A stretch of DNA of 40,605 nt from Erwinia typographi (GCF_000773975.1 NZ_JRUQ01000022.1:1-40605), one strand, 5' to 3'. Positions 19,448 through 29,786 are shown, numbered from the stretch's first letter. Numbers and translations: made by a program. The notes: generated by a model from the letters alone, not told the origin.

Positions 19448-20319
19448 TGCTGCTCCCATAGCTGAGCCAGATTGCGTTCAACCTGCGCGGTCATATCGAC
19501 CGGCTTTTTTCCGTCGCCTCTTGCCCAGCAGGAAAGCCGGATGGTTTTTGAATGCGGGAAATAGCTGGCGCCCGCAGCTTTGACCTGTCGCTCCAGCGCT
19601 TCGCTAAGCGGCGGCACGTTAAAGCAGCTGAACGGCAGATTTGGCTGGCTGATCGAGTTGAAGTCCATCCCGGCCACGTCCTTCATCTGCACCTTCATCA
19701 CCTGCGCCACATTATAGGGCTGCCAGCTGGCGCTGCGGATATTGCTCAACGCTTCCTCCAGCGGCCGGGAAGAGGCGGTGGACTCTTCAAACAGCCGCAG
19801 TTCGCTGCGCATCAGCGTGCTGAAGTGCTCCGGCCTCAGCGCTATCATCGCCAACCCCACGGCCAGCGAGGCGTGTTTGTGCAGCGGCGCGACAAAAATT
19901 GAGCTGTGCTCAACCAGATCGCTGTGCAGGTTAGTCGCAAAGCTGTGGGAAGCATCTACTACGCCCTTCCCTTTACAGTCGCTCAGGCTATTTATTGCCC
20001 CGGTGTAAGGATTGACGTGGGTAATAATCGGCACGTTGCCAGGCCCGGAAAACTGCGAAGCAGGATGATGGAAAAGCTCGCTGACCGGCTGATAATGCGC
20101 ATGTTTCGCCAGGCAAAGCGTGGTCTCCTGCTTGTGGAAAAGATGCGACAGGATAACCAACCCCACCCGCACCGACTGCACGAAGAAAATGTCGTATTCC
20201 TGCAATTTATAGACGCGGGAGATCTCTTCACGTAATTCATCTCTGTACATACGCGCTCGCTTAAAAAATTGATCGCCATGAAGCGACTGTAATTGGGGAG
20301 ATAAGGAGGATGCGTCCAT
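19444..20319 (-). CDS. ycfC: Class-V-like PLP enzyme, likely sulfur-mobilising YcfC of 6-thioguanine synthesis
   Basis: A 291-residue protein that reads as a compact fold-type-I PLP enzyme, much shorter than the usual ~400-residue cysteine desulfurase. Visible marks are HVNPYTGAI (101-109), then VDASHS with Asp122 (pyridine-nitrogen Asp) and His125, then PLHKHAS with Lys148 as the probable PLP-binding lysine. Cys residues occur at 69, 115 and twice near the C-terminus. In E. amylovora, YcfC mobilises sulfur for the ATP-dependent sulfur transferase YcfA. The start shares one base with the ycfB stop (TAATG) and the stop overlaps ycfD, so the three genes are translationally coupled. Assignment to YcfC is by architecture and gene order. 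Confidence 0.8.
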   Translation of the reverse strand: MDASSLSPQLQSLHGDQFFKRARMYRDELREEISRVYKLQEYDIFFVQSVRVGLVILSHLFHKQETTLCLAKHAHYQPVSELFHHPASQFSGPGNVPIITHVNPYTGAINSLSDCKGKGVVDASHSFATNLHSDLVEHSSIFVAPLHKHASLAVGLAMIALRPEHFSTLMRSELRLFEESTASSRPLEEALSNIRSASWQPYNVAQVMKVQMKDVAGMDFNSISQPNLPFSCFNVPPLSEALERQVKAAGASYFPHSKTIRLSCWARGDGKKPVDMTAQVERNLAQLWEQQ

Positions 20320-20717
20320 TAGTTGATCAACTCTTGCTGATAAAGCAGTGGCATAACGTTATCGCGGAAAATCGAGCCTACCGCGATCTCACAAGGCGGC
20401 CTGCGGTAATTCACCCAGGCAATTTCTTCAATTTCTGAACCAGCGCTGGGCTGACCGCCGATTTCAACGTGATAGACATGGTTCTCAATGGCCGCCGCCT
20501 CAAACTCGGCCAGGCCATGAAACAGACCAAAGGGCCGGAAGGTTTTGATTTGTACCCCCAGCTCCTCCTGAAGCTCACGCCGCAGGCAGGACAGATGGTC
20601 TTCCCCCGGCAGCGGCTTGCCGCCGGGGGAGATGAAGACAGAGGTGCCGCGTTTGCGCGTCAGCAGCAGAGAACGCTGAAAAATAATCACGGCGGCGCAC
20701 TTCACGATGACTTTCAT
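20319..20717 (-). CDS. ycfB: Nudix hydrolase, likely YcfB of 6-thioguanine cluster
   Basis: A 132-residue Nudix (MutT-type) hydrolase. The box GX5EX7REXXEEXG is complete: Gly33, Glu39, Arg47-Glu48, Glu51-Glu52 and Gly54. Such enzymes cleave nucleoside diphosphates linked to another group, so a nucleotide intermediate of thiopurine synthesis is a plausible substrate, but I cannot say which. The N-terminal strand [22 protein letters not shown] is typical of the fold. It is the second gene of the operon, 56 bases after ycfA and separated from it by a terminator-like hairpin. Its stop overlaps the ycfC start. Confidence 0.82.
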   Translation of the reverse strand: MKVIVKCAAVIIFQRSLLLTRKRGTSVFISPGGKPLPGEDHLSCLRRELQEELGVQIKTFRPFGLFHGLAEFEAAAIENHVYHVEIGGQPSAGSEIEEIAWVNYRRPPCEIAVGSIFRDNVMPLLYQQELIN

Positions 20718-20730
20718 ACTCAGGCTCCAG

Positions 20731-20757
20731 AAAAAGACGTAACCCGGAGGTTACGTC
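20731..20757 (-). terminator. Terminator-like hairpin inside the ycf operon
   Basis: On the minus strand a perfect 9-bp stem, GACGTAACC/GGTTACGTC (20757-20749 with 20744-20736) with loop TCCG, is followed at once by five T (20735-20731). It lies between ycfA and ycfB and could end or attenuate the transcript after the first gene. Confidence 0.8.
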
Positions 20758-20773
20758 GCGCAAAGAGAGCGTC

Positions 20774-21684
<911 letters not shown>

Positions 21685-22560
21685 ATGTCCGGCCTACCTT
21701 CCCTGCGCGCTCTGCGCTATTTTCACCAGGCGGCATTGCATCAAAATTTTAGCCTGGCGGCGCAGTCGCTGAACGTCACCCACAGCGCCGTCAGCCACCA
21801 GATCAAGCAACTGGAGGAGTGGCTTGGTAAACCGTTGTTTTTACGGGCTAATGGTCGGGTTCAGCTGACCGCTGACGGCGAACGCCTGAAGGTGTGCTGT
21901 ATGCAAACGTTCCGGGAGATCGAAACAACCTGTGAGAAGATCCGCGAAAGAAACCTCAACAGCCTGACCGTCTCCTGCGCGCCAAGCTTTCTGGCCCAGT
22001 GGCTGATCCCGAGGATCAGCCGCTTTACCGAGCGCTATAAAGATATTGCGCTGACGTTTCAGACGCATGTGGATATTGAGCGCGTGCGCCGCGAGCAGTC
22101 CGACGTGCTGATCCTCAGCCACGAGCAGCCGGTGCAGGAGGATATTACCGCCACGCTGATTACTGTGGATTACATTGGCCCGGTTTGCGCCCCCTCGTTC
22201 GCCAACCGTTTCACTTATGAAACCGACTTTTCCACCCTGCCGCTGCTGCACGCGGATACCAAGCTGCACGCCTGGGCGGAGTGGGCGAAAAAGACCGGCG
22301 CGCGGGGCGATTTCTGGGCAGGCAAACACTTTGATAATCTGACGCTGGCTATTCAGGCCGCCAGAAACGGGCTGGGGATCATCATGACGCCGCAAATTCT
22401 GGTAAAGAAAGAGGTGCGGGAAGGTACGCTGATTGCGCCGTTGGGGTTTGCTGAGGTCGACCGGGCCACCTGGATGATGGTTAAGGCCTCACGCCGGGAA
22501 GAGATGGAAATCGAGGCGTTTCGCCGTTGGCTGCTGGAAGAAGCCGCGATGGTGGGGTAA
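21685..22560 (+). CDS. LysR-family regulator (GcvA-like), probable ycf regulator
   Basis: A 291-residue LysR protein of the GcvA/AmpR type. The N-terminal helix-turn-helix contains LAAQSLNVTHSAVSHQIKQLEEWLGKPLF, and the effector domain begins LTVSCAPSFLAQWLIPRISRF, a phrase typical of that subgroup. It is transcribed away from ycfA with 200 bases between the starts, the classic arrangement for a LysR activator and its target. It is therefore the likely regulator of the 6-thioguanine operon, with an unknown inducer. Together with ycfABCD it fills the gap between htpG and adk that is empty in E. coli. Confidence 0.85.
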   Translation: MSGLPSLRALRYFHQAALHQNFSLAAQSLNVTHSAVSHQIKQLEEWLGKPLFLRANGRVQLTADGERLKVCCMQTFREIETTCEKIRERNLNSLTVSCAPSFLAQWLIPRISRFTERYKDIALTFQTHVDIERVRREQSDVLILSHEQPVQEDITATLITVDYIGPVCAPSFANRFTYETDFSTLPLLHADTKLHAWAEWAKKTGARGDFWAGKHFDNLTLAIQAARNGLGIIMTPQILVKKEVREGTLIAPLGFAEVDRATWMMVKASRREEMEIEAFRRWLLEEAAMVG

Positions 22561-22591
22561 ATGGCCCCTGAGATGGCGAGAGTCAGTGAGC

Positions 22592-22622
22592 TAAAAACGA
22601 GGCGGAACAGATTCCGCCTCGT
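22592..22622 (-). terminator. htpG terminator
   Basis: A perfect 11-bp stem (22597-22607 with 22612-22622), loop of four, followed on the minus strand by TTTTT. It ends htpG and may also block read-through from the convergent LysR gene. Confidence 0.88.
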
Positions 22623-22639
22623 GAGGAGGGTGTGAACAA

Positions 22640-24511
22640 TTAGCCCAGCAGCAGCTGGTTCATGCGACGGATAAACTGGTTAGGATCTTCCAGCGTGCCG
22701 CGCTCAGCAAACATGGCCTGATCCAGCAGCAGCTCAACCCACTCGGCAAAGCGTGCATCATCCTGAGTGTCTGCGGCGCGCTTCACCAGCGCGTGATCCG
22801 GGTTCAGCTCAAACAGATACTTCACTTCCGGGACGGCCTGGCCCGCGGCGGCAAACAGTTTTGCCATCTGGGTGCTCATGTCATTCGCTTCGGTGGTGAC
22901 AATCGCTGGCGTATCGGTCAGGCGGTGAGTCAGACGCACTTCCTTCACGCGGTCGCCCAGCAGCGTTTTCACCCGTTCAACAAACGGCTCCAGCGCTTTT
23001 TCCGCTTCTTTCTGCTCTTCGCTACCCTCTTCGTCGGCCAGCTTGCTCAGCTCATCATCCGCCTTGCTGACGGACTGGAACTGTTTGCCGTCGAACTCGG
23101 TCAGATAGCTCATCATCCACTCATCGATGCGATCGGAGAGCAACAGCACCTCAATGCCTTTCTTGCGGAACAGTTCCAGATGCGGACTGCTTTTCGCGGC
23201 GGCATAGCTGTCGGCAGTGATATAGTAAATCTTCTCCTGGCCTTCCACCATGCGGCTGACGTAGTCTTCCAGCGACACGGTCTGGGCAGAACCCTCGCCG
23301 CTGGTGCTGGCGAAGCGCAGCAGTTTAGCGATAGTTTCGCCGTTGCTGCTGTCCTCGGCCGGGCCTTCTTTCAGTACCAGGCCAAACTGCTGCCAGAACT
23401 GCTGATATTTCTCTTCATCATCCTTCGCCACTTTCTCCAGCATCTGTAGCGCACGCTTGCTCAGCGCGTTGCGCAGACTTTGGGTGATACGGCTGTCCTG
23501 CAAAATTTCACGGGAGACGTTCAGCGGCAGATCGCTGGAATCTATCAGGCCGCGCACAAAGCGCAGGTAGTTCGGCATAAACTGCTCGGCATCGTCCATA
23601 ATAAACACGCGCTGCACGTACAGTTTCAGCCCGTGCTTGTGGTCGCGGTTCCACATGTCAAACGGTGCCTGAGTGGGGATATAAAGCAGGCTGGTATATT
23701 CCTGCTTCCCTTCAACCCGGTTATGGCTCCAGGTCAGCGGATCGGCGAAATCGTGGGAAACATGCTTGTAGAACTCTTTGTATTCTTCTTCGCTGATATC
23801 GGACTTATTCCGCGTCCACAGCGCCTGCGCCTTGTTGATTTTTTCCCAGCTGGTGGTGTCGTCTTCTTCGTTGTGGCTCTCGATTTCGACAGGCAAAGCG
23901 ATATGGTCGGAATATTTGCTGATGATGCTACGGACGCGCCAGGCGTCGAGGAACTCGTCCTCACCTTCACGCAGGTGCAGAGTGATTTCAGTACCACGAT
24001 CCTCGAGGGTGATATCGGCAACGGTGTATTCGCCTTCACCGGCGGATTCCCAGAACACGCCTTCATCAGCCGACGCGCCAGCGGCACGAGTGCGAACCGA
24101 TACTTTATCCGCCACGATAAACGCCGAGTAGAAACCTACGCCAAACTGACCAATCAGTTGGCTGTCTTTAGCCTGATCGGACCCCAGCGATTCTAAGAAG
24201 GATTTCGTCCCGGATTTAGCAATGGTGCCCAGGTTTTCAATGACTTCATCACGCGTCATGCCGATGCCGTTATCGCTTAGCGTCAGCGTGCGCTGCTCCT
24301 TATCAACGGAAACTCGTACGCGCAGATCGCCGTCGCCCTGATAAAGATCCGGCGTGGACAGCGCGCGGAAGCGCAGCTTGTCGGCGGCATCGGAGGCGTT
24401 GGAGATCAACTCGCGCAGGAAGATTTCTTTGTTTGAATAGAGGGAATGGATCATCAGGTGCAGAAGCTGTTTTACCTCTGACTGGAAGCCACGCGTCTCT
24501 TGTCCTTTCAT
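22640..24511 (-). CDS. htpG: Molecular chaperone HtpG (Hsp90)
   Basis: A 623-residue bacterial Hsp90, one residue shorter than in E. coli. The N-terminal GHKL ATPase domain carries [10 protein letters not shown], the nucleotide-binding DNGIGMT and the lid motif GQFGVGFYS. The middle domain contains the conserved catalytic Arg segment in [11 protein letters not shown]; the C-terminal dimerisation domain ends RRMNQLLLG. It remodels and protects unfolded proteins during heat stress with DnaK. I chose the ATG at 24511 (MKGQETRGF), as in E. coli; the upstream ATG at 24517 adds only two residues. A sigma-32 promoter lies just upstream. Confidence 0.98.
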   Translation of the reverse strand: MKGQETRGFQSEVKQLLHLMIHSLYSNKEIFLRELISNASDAADKLRFRALSTPDLYQGDGDLRVRVSVDKEQRTLTLSDNGIGMTRDEVIENLGTIAKSGTKSFLESLGSDQAKDSQLIGQFGVGFYSAFIVADKVSVRTRAAGASADEGVFWESAGEGEYTVADITLEDRGTEITLHLREGEDEFLDAWRVRSIISKYSDHIALPVEIESHNEEDDTTSWEKINKAQALWTRNKSDISEEEYKEFYKHVSHDFADPLTWSHNRVEGKQEYTSLLYIPTQAPFDMWNRDHKHGLKLYVQRVFIMDDAEQFMPNYLRFVRGLIDSSDLPLNVSREILQDSRITQSLRNALSKRALQMLEKVAKDDEEKYQQFWQQFGLVLKEGPAEDSSNGETIAKLLRFASTSGEGSAQTVSLEDYVSRMVEGQEKIYYITADSYAAAKSSPHLELFRKKGIEVLLLSDRIDEWMMSYLTEFDGKQFQSVSKADDELSKLADEEGSEEQKEAEKALEPFVERVKTLLGDRVKEVRLTHRLTDTPAIVTTEANDMSTQMAKLFAAAGQAVPEVKYLFELNPDHALVKRAADTQDDARFAEWVELLLDQAMFAERGTLEDPNQFIRRMNQLLLG

Positions 24512-24559
24512 GGTCATTGCTACCTCAACTAATACAGATGGATAAACGTTGAAAAGTAG

Positions 24560-24586
24560 TGTGGGGGCGAAAGGAAGAATTTCAAG
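24560..24586 (-). promoter_or_regulatory. Sigma-32 heat-shock promoter of htpG
   Basis: On the minus strand the -35 element CTTGAAA (24586-24580) and a C-rich -10 element CCCCCAC (24567-24561) are separated by 12 bases. This fits the sigma-32 consensus and the known E. coli htpG promoter. Confidence 0.85.
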
Positions 24587-24615
24587 CAGGCACGACGAAT
24601 CGTGCCGTTGAATGG

Positions 24616-25221
24616 CTAGAATCTAATCTTGTGACGTCCGGCCAGAGAGTGCGACAGCGTGGTGCCATCGACCATTTCCAGCTCACCGCCTACCGGCACG
24701 CCGTGAGCAATGCGGCTGGCGTCAACGCCATACTGCCCGCACATCTCGGCGATGTAGTTGGCCGTAGCTTCGCCTTCCACCGTGGGGTTGGTGGCGAGGA
24801 TCACTTCCTGAATCGACTCTTTCTCCAGCCGCTGCTCCAGCCGATCGAGACCAATGTCATTGGGGCCGATGCCGTCAAGCGGCGAGAGGTGCCCCATCAG
24901 CACAAAGTAGCGTCCGGCGAACTGCCCGGTCTGCTCGATGGCGTGAATATCCGCCGGGCTTTCCACCACGCAAATCAGCCCGTTTTGCTGTCGGCGCGGG
25001 TTAGCGCAGATGGTGCAGACTTCCTGTTCGGTAAAGGTCCGACAGTCGGCGCAGTGACCAATTTCCGACATGGCGCGCGTCAGAGCCTGAGCCAGACGCA
25101 TGCCGCCGCTGCGGTCACGCTGCAACAGCTGAAACGCCATACGCTGGGCCGACTTCGGCCCAACGCCCGGCAGACAGCGCAGCGCCTCCATCAAACTTTC
25201 AAGGAGCGGGCTGGTTTGCAT
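24616..25221 (-). CDS. recR: Recombination mediator RecR
   Basis: A 201-residue protein, same length as E. coli RecR. It has an N-terminal helix-hairpin-helix ([17 protein letters not shown]), a Cys4 zinc finger ([17 protein letters not shown], residues about 56-72) and a TOPRIM domain starting CVVESPADI. It forms a ring with RecO/RecF and loads RecA on gapped single-stranded DNA. Its ATG shares a base with the ybaB stop (TGATG), and dnaX is upstream: the classic dnaX-ybaB-recR operon. Confidence 0.97.
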   Translation of the reverse strand: MQTSPLLESLMEALRCLPGVGPKSAQRMAFQLLQRDRSGGMRLAQALTRAMSEIGHCADCRTFTEQEVCTICANPRRQQNGLICVVESPADIHAIEQTGQFAGRYFVLMGHLSPLDGIGPNDIGLDRLEQRLEKESIQEVILATNPTVEGEATANYIAEMCGQYGVDASRIAHGVPVGGELEMVDGTTLSHSLAGRHKIRF

Positions 25222-25550
25222 CAGAACGGCATCTTGAAGCCAGGCGGCAGCTGCATTCCACTGGAAACGCTGGCCATTTTTTCTTTCTGCACTTCGGCGA
25301 TACGGCGCGCGGCATCGTTAAACGCGGCGGCGACCAGATCTTCCAGCATCTCTTTATCATCTTCCAGCAGGCTTGGATCGACCTCAACGCGACGGCAGTT
25401 ATGCGCGCCGTTGATGGTGACCTTGACCAGGCCTGCGCCCGATTCGCCAGTCACTTCCAGGGCCGCGATCTCTTCCTGCACCTGACCCATTTTGTCCTGC
25501 ATCTGCTGGGCCTGTTTCATCAGGTTACCCAGTCCGCCTTTTCCAAACAT
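25221..25550 (-). CDS. ybaB: Nucleoid-associated protein YbaB (EbfC family)
   Basis: A 109-residue DNA-binding protein of the YbaB/EbfC family, full length. It begins [18 protein letters not shown], with a long amphipathic helix forming the tweezer-like dimer, and ends [14 protein letters not shown], both nearly identical to E. coli. The start at 25550 matches the family; the reading frame is open further upstream but without support. It is the middle gene of dnaX-ybaB-recR. Confidence 0.96.
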   Translation of the reverse strand: MFGKGGLGNLMKQAQQMQDKMGQVQEEIAALEVTGESGAGLVKVTINGAHNCRRVEVDPSLLEDDKEMLEDLVAAAFNDAARRIAEVQKEKMASVSSGMQLPPGFKMPF

Positions 25551-25601
25551 AGTTTTCTCTCTCAGATCGGGCCGCACGCCGCCAGGCGATCGTGCAGCGT
25601 T

Positions 25602-27539
25602 TCAAACGGGGCGAATACTCTCTTCATCCACGTCCGCGTCGAAGAACCGACGCAGCGTCTGAATATGATTATCCGCACTAATCGACTGGCGCGCCTGCGC
25701 CAGCTTTTCTTCATAAATCGCCTGACGCCACTCCAGCGGCGTTAATACCGCCGGATTATCATCTTCTACCAGCGTCAGTTCAACCGGCTTACCGGCGACG
25801 GCGCTGATAGCTTCGGTCAGCGCTTTTTGCGCCGACGGGGAATTCAGGTGACGCTGGTTGGAGCGCAGGTGCAGACATATTCCGCTTTCCGTCTCCTCTT
25901 TCCAGGCATTCAGCGCCAGTTGCTGAACCAGCTTGGGCAGCGTCAGACCGGCAATCTCGGCGGCCCATGCGTCCCTCAGCAGCGATTCGGCAGCCAGCCT
26001 GGCCATCAGCTCTGGGGTTTTCTCATGCTCCAGCGCGGTACGCAAGGCTTTTGGCGTGGCGACCGGCTGCGGTTTCACCTCGTCCTGGACCTGCGCCTTC
26101 CAGCGATAGGCTTCTTTTTTTACCGGTGCGGCAGGCTCAGCGGCAGCCTGCCGCTTCTGACTGCGCTCGGTAACTGAAGCCAGCCGCTCCAGCGCCGAAC
26201 TTGCCGGCCGCGCACCTTGCGCCGCCGGCTCAGCTTTTTTTGGTTTGGTCGCTCCCTGCTGCCGCATTAGCTGCGTTCGCGCCTGCAACAGCTGGCTGGT
26301 GGTGTCCGACATGTTGCCCGGCGGCGGCTCGGCCTGCTGCACCGTGTGGGCTGGCGTAGTCGCCGCCGGAGGCATCGCTGGCGCAGGCGGCGTCGGGGCA
26401 GGCTGAGCCTGCGGCAGCATAGTCGGGCGGGCTAGCGGCTCCGCAATCACCTGTTTAGGGTGGAAAGCCAGCGCGCGGAGCAGCGTCATCTCAACGCCCA
26501 TCCGGCGATCCGGCGCCAGCGGCAGCTCTTTACGGCCCACCAGCAGCGTCTGGTAATAAAGCTGTACGTCTGCTGGCGGCAGCACGCGGGCCAGCTCGCG
26601 CAGACGCTGCTCAACCGGCGCATAGTCTTGCCCCAGAGCAGAGGGCAGCAGCTGAATCATCGCCACCCGGTGCAGCAGGGTCAGCATTTCAACCAGCAGG
26701 GCTTCCCACTCCACCCCGCGCGACGCGGCCTGATTCAACAGCGACATCACCTGTTCGCCTTGCGCATTGACCAGCGCCTCAATCAGCGCCAGCGGCTGCT
26801 CGTCATCCAGCGTACCGAGCATGGCATTAACCGTCGCGGTAGTGACCTGCCCCTCTCCCATCGCGATCGCCTGATCGGTCAGACTCAGCGCGTCGCGCAT
26901 ACTGCCATCGGCGGCGCGCGCCAGCAGTTGCAGCGAGCGAGGCTCTGCGTCAATTTTCTCTTCCCGCAGGACGTATTCAAGCTGGCCGCGGATCTGTTCA
27001 ACGTCCAGCGCTTTCAGATGGAATTGCAAACAGCGCGACAGGATGGTGACCGGCAATTTTTGCGGATCGGTGGTCGCCAGCAGGAATTTCACATGCTCGG
27101 GCGGCTCTTCCAGCGTCTTTAACAGCGCGTTAAAGCTATGGCGCGAGAGCATGTGTACTTCATCAATCAGGTAGACTTTAAAGCGACCGCGCGCAGGGGC
27201 GTACTGGACATTATCCAGCAGGTCGCGCGTGTCTTCGACCTTAGTACGGGACGCGGCATCGATCTCGATCAGATCGACAAAGCGCCCCTGCTCAATTTCA
27301 CGACAGTTATCACACTGGCCGCACGGGGTGGCAGTAATTCCCGTTTCGCAATTCAGCCCTTTCGCCAGCAGGCGGGCAATAGTGGTCTTTCCCACACCGC
27401 GGGTGCCGGAAAACAGATAGGCGTGATGGATGCGGCCGAGCGACAGGCCATTAGCCAGCGCTGTCAGGACATGCTCCTGACCGACGACATCAGTAAACGC
27501 TTGTGGACGCCACTTGCGGGCCAGTACCTGATAGCTCAT
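25602..27539 (-). CDS. dnaX: DNA polymerase III tau/gamma subunit DnaX
   Basis: The 645-residue tau form (E. coli 643). The clamp-loader AAA+ domain (about 1-370) has Walker A GTRGVGKTT near 45, a zinc-binding Cys cluster (C64-C79 region, CGQCDNC), Walker B with DEVH, and the sensor-1 region LLATTDPQKLP. A Pro/Ala-rich linker (about 370-500) leads to the C-terminal tau domains that bind DnaB and the polymerase alpha subunit. Tau organises the replisome; gamma, made by frameshifting within the same gene, is a shorter clamp-loader subunit. The frameshift signal is intact here (separate entry), giving a predicted gamma of 436 residues. Confidence 0.97.
   Translation of the reverse strand: MSYQVLARKWRPQAFTDVVGQEHVLTALANGLSLGRIHHAYLFSGTRGVGKTTIARLLAKGLNCETGITATPCGQCDNCREIEQGRFVDLIEIDAASRTKVEDTRDLLDNVQYAPARGRFKVYLIDEVHMLSRHSFNALLKTLEEPPEHVKFLLATTDPQKLPVTILSRCLQFHLKALDVEQIRGQLEYVLREEKIDAEPRSLQLLARAADGSMRDALSLTDQAIAMGEGQVTTATVNAMLGTLDDEQPLALIEALVNAQGEQVMSLLNQAASRGVEWEALLVEMLTLLHRVAMIQLLPSALGQDYAPVEQRLRELARVLPPADVQLYYQTLLVGRKELPLAPDRRMGVEMTLLRALAFHPKQVIAEPLARPTMLPQAQPAPTPPAPAMPPAATTPAHTVQQAEPPPGNMSDTTSQLLQARTQLMRQQGATKPKKAEPAAQGARPASSALERLASVTERSQKRQAAAEPAAPVKKEAYRWKAQVQDEVKPQPVATPKALRTALEHEKTPELMARLAAESLLRDAWAAEIAGLTLPKLVQQLALNAWKEETESGICLHLRSNQRHLNSPSAQKALTEAISAVAGKPVELTLVEDDNPAVLTPLEWRQAIYEEKLAQARQSISADNHIQTLRRFFDADVDEESIRPV
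26203..26257 (-). other. dnaX programmed -1 frameshift signal (gamma subunit)
   Basis: All three parts of the E. coli signal are present on the minus strand. A Shine-Dalgarno-like AGGGAG (26257-26252) lies ten bases before a run of seven A (26241-26235), in phase A AAA AAA. A GC-rich stem follows: GCCGGC-G-GCGC pairs with GCGC-G-GCCGGC (26229-26203, loop AAGGT). After slippage the next codons are AGC and the stop TGA (26232-26230). E. coli uses A AAA AAG; the seventh A here should still slip. Confidence 0.9.
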
Positions 27540-27620
27540 TAATTAGCGGGATGTGTTGAGTGAACCGGAGGGTAATGCTAACACAGCCCCACCTTTACGG
27601 CGAGGCTGAACGTTGACGGA

Positions 27621-28172
27621 TCAGTGACCGGGGAAGTTCACCAGGCTGAAGGACTCAATGCCCTGCGCCTTCAGGCGGGCTTCACCGCTCAGATCAAACA
27701 GATTGATAACAAAGGCGGCGTGTTTCACTTCTCCCCCTGCACGGCGGATCAGTTTGACGGTCGCTTCAATCGTACCGCCAGTGGCTAACAGATCGTCGAC
27801 CACCAGCACGCGATCACCGGCGCTAATCGCGTCACAGTGCAGCTCCAGCTGGTCAGTGCCGTATTCCAGCTCGTAAGATTCGGCGAACGTTTTACGCGGC
27901 AGCTTGCCCGGCTTGCGCACGGGAACAAAACCGACGCCCAGGCCTAAAGCAACCGGCGCGCCAAATAAGAAGCCGCGAGCTTCGGTGCCCACCACCTTGG
28001 TGATGCCCATATCACGATAACGCTCCACCAACAGTTCAATACTGAGCGCAAACGCTTGGGGATCTTCCAGCAGGCTGGTCACGTCACGAAACAGAATGCC
28101 CGGCTTAGGGTAATCCGGGATGCTTTTGATGCTGTTTTTAAGGAATTCAAGCTGCTGCGCAGTTGCGGTCAT
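27621..28172 (-). CDS. apt: Adenine phosphoribosyltransferase Apt
   Basis: A 183-residue phosphoribosyltransferase, the same length as E. coli Apt. The PRPP-binding motif is [13 protein letters not shown] (about 123-135) and the substrate loop is [12 protein letters not shown]. It converts adenine and PRPP to AMP in purine salvage. The frame is open about 60 codons further upstream, but the ATG at 28172 ([10 protein letters not shown]) matches the family start. It lies 81 bases upstream of dnaX, as in E. coli. Confidence 0.96.
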   Translation of the reverse strand: MTATAQQLEFLKNSIKSIPDYPKPGILFRDVTSLLEDPQAFALSIELLVERYRDMGITKVVGTEARGFLFGAPVALGLGVGFVPVRKPGKLPRKTFAESYELEYGTDQLELHCDAISAGDRVLVVDDLLATGGTIEATVKLIRRAGGEVKHAAFVINLFDLSGEARLKAQGIESFSLVNFPGH

Positions 28173-28329
28173 AGTGTTATGCCTGGTAAATACAAATCTG
28201 ACTCGCGCGGCTTCCTCTGCGCTGACGATGAAAAAATCGCCAGGCAAAATGAAGCGTCCAGGGAAGCCGCACACGAAAACGACCAAATTTATGCAAAGCG
28301 TCGGGCAATTGCAACCAGACGCCACAAAA

Positions 28330-28728
28330 TCACGGTTTTTCTTGCCTTTCCTCAACAACCGGAAGCCGGACCATAAAGAGGAGCAGAAGGCAAAGCATAC
28401 AAAGTAACATCAGCCGCAGCCAGAGGATTTTGACCAGCCACAATGAAACGGCAAAGGTGATTAGGGTAAACGTCACCATACGTCCTTTAGCCCCGGGCGG
28501 CAGGGCGCGATACCGTTGCCAGTGACGCAGATAAGGACCAAACACCGAGCGGTGCAGCAGCCAGTGGTGAAACCGGGGAGAGCTACGGGCAAAGCACCAG
28601 GCAGCCAGTAGCAGAAAGGGCGTAGTCGGCAACAGCGGTAAAATCACGCCCAGCGTCGCTAATCCCATCGCCAACCAGCCAATAATCAGTAGAATGATAC
28701 GTTGCGTTGCCTGAAGCCCATTCCGCAC
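28330..28728 (-). CDS. ybaN: DUF454 inner-membrane protein YbaN
   Basis: About 132 residues with three or four transmembrane helices, matching E. coli YbaN: the motif [32 protein letters not shown] is the DUF454 signature, and the end is [10 protein letters not shown]. No biochemical function is known to me. The start is uncertain: at the position of the E. coli ATG (MQRIIL) this sequence has ACG, so I give the nearest upstream GTG (28728). A TTG at 28758 is another option. It is divergent from priC, and the 5' regions lie close or overlap. Confidence 0.85.
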   Translation of the reverse strand: MRNGLQATQRIILLIIGWLAMGLATLGVILPLLPTTPFLLLAAWCFARSSPRFHHWLLHRSVFGPYLRHWQRYRALPPGAKGRMVTFTLITFAVSLWLVKILWLRLMLLCMLCLLLLFMVRLPVVEERQEKP

Positions 28729-28775
28729 GAAGGTCTGAGCGTAACATAAGCAGGGCAATCACTGGAGACCCCAAC

Positions 28776-29306
28776 ATGAAAAGTGCCCTCTTGCTTCAGC
28801 AGCTGGAAGCAAAGCTGGAACAGCTGGCTGAAGCCGTCGCCCCTCATAGCGGCAGGCGTACGCCCAAAGCGCGTTTTGATGAGCAGCTGTTTCACTCGCA
28901 CAGCACCCGACTGGGAGACTATCTGCTGGAGATCCGACAAAGCCTCGCTCTGCTGAAACAAAGCGTGGCTGACCAGCGAACCGATCGCGTAGCCTGGATG
29001 GCCGAGCGCGTGGTGCTACAGATGGGCGCTTTGCAGCGGGAGCTGGCGACGCAAACCCTGCGCAAAAGCGAGATCGTTGCCGAGCCGCTCGGCGAGAGTC
29101 TCTACGAAAAGCTGGCAAAGCATCAGGATTACGAACGACGCCTGCGCACGATGATTGCCGATCGGGAAAGTCAGCTGAACCGTTGTGAAACGCTGGCCCA
29201 GCAGCAGACCTTGCAGCGCGAGATAGCGGCGCAGGAAGGCAGGCTGCAACGCTGTTTGCAGGCCACCAAACGTATTGAGCGAGCGATCGAAAAAGACGAT
29301 CGCTAA
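28776..29306 (+). CDS. priC: Primosomal replication protein N'' PriC
   Basis: A 176-residue, highly helical, basic protein (E. coli 175). It has the family segments RRTPKARFDEQLF near residue 29, YLLEIRQSLALL and the C-terminal helical LQRCLQATKRIERAIEKDDR. PriC helps load DnaB at stalled forks in PriA-independent restart and interacts with SSB. The ATG at 28776 is preceded by TGGAG and matches the family; the frame is open 23 codons upstream without support. Two short genes follow on the same strand. Confidence 0.92.
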   Translation: MKSALLLQQLEAKLEQLAEAVAPHSGRRTPKARFDEQLFHSHSTRLGDYLLEIRQSLALLKQSVADQRTDRVAWMAERVVLQMGALQRELATQTLRKSEIVAEPLGESLYEKLAKHQDYERRLRTMIADRESQLNRCETLAQQQTLQREIAAQEGRLQRCLQATKRIERAIEKDDR

Positions 29307-29364
29307 CGTCAGACAGCTGAACCGGGCGACTATACTTGCATAAATTTCTTTCTGAGGACCGCAG

Positions 29365-29610
29365 ATGGGACTTCTCTCCTGGATAATCATTGGGTTGCTG
29401 ACAGGATTTCTTGCCCGACGTTTTTTCCCAGGGCGGCCTGGCGGCCTGATCCCCACCCTGGTACTGGCAGTGGTGGGCGCCCTGATCGGCGGCTATGTCA
29501 GCGCCTTCTTTAATTATGGCACCCTGGCTGAAATGGAGCCCAGAGCGATACTGATAGCGCTTGCTGGGGCGTTAATGATGGTGCTGGTGGTGAAAAAGCT
29601 ACGGATTTAG
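29365..29610 (+). CDS. GlsB/YeaQ/YmgE family small membrane protein
   Basis: An 81-residue hydrophobic protein with three predicted helices. The beginning [22 protein letters not shown] and the Gly-rich second helix [18 protein letters not shown] are typical of the transglycosylase-associated (GlsB/YeaQ/YmgE) family, small stress-linked inner-membrane proteins of unclear function. It has TGAGGA ahead of the ATG. It is inserted between priC and rsmS, which are adjacent in E. coli. Confidence 0.82.
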   Translation: MGLLSWIIIGLLTGFLARRFFPGRPGGLIPTLVLAVVGALIGGYVSAFFNYGTLAEMEPRAILIALAGALMMVLVVKKLRI

Positions 29611-29636
29611 TCCCGGAAAACCTTGAGGAACAGGCT

Positions 29637-29786
29637 ATGTCGCTGGAAAACGCCCCTGAAGAAGTCAAGCTGGCGGTGGATTTGATCATGCTGCTGGAAG
29701 AGAACAACATTGCTGCAAAAACAGTGCTTGCCGCACTGGCAATAGTGCAAAAGGATTTTGAAAAGAAAGTGGCCAGCCAGGCTTAG
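29637..29786 (+). CDS. rsmS: RsmS/YbaM family small protein
   Basis: A 49-residue protein beginning [25 protein letters not shown], nearly identical to E. coli YbaM over the first 25 residues, and ending with a basic helix. TTGAGGAA lies upstream of the ATG. In Pectobacterium the orthologue RsmS modulates the Rsm post-transcriptional system controlling secreted enzymes. Its position beside priC is conserved. It ends 11 bases from the convergent acrR stop. Confidence 0.9.
   Translation: MSLENAPEEVKLAVDLIMLLEENNIAAKTVLAALAIVQKDFEKKVASQA

Noticed and set aside
24559..25485. A 308-codon plus-strand frame over recR and ybaB
   Set aside because: It lies opposite two well-conserved genes and shows no family motif.
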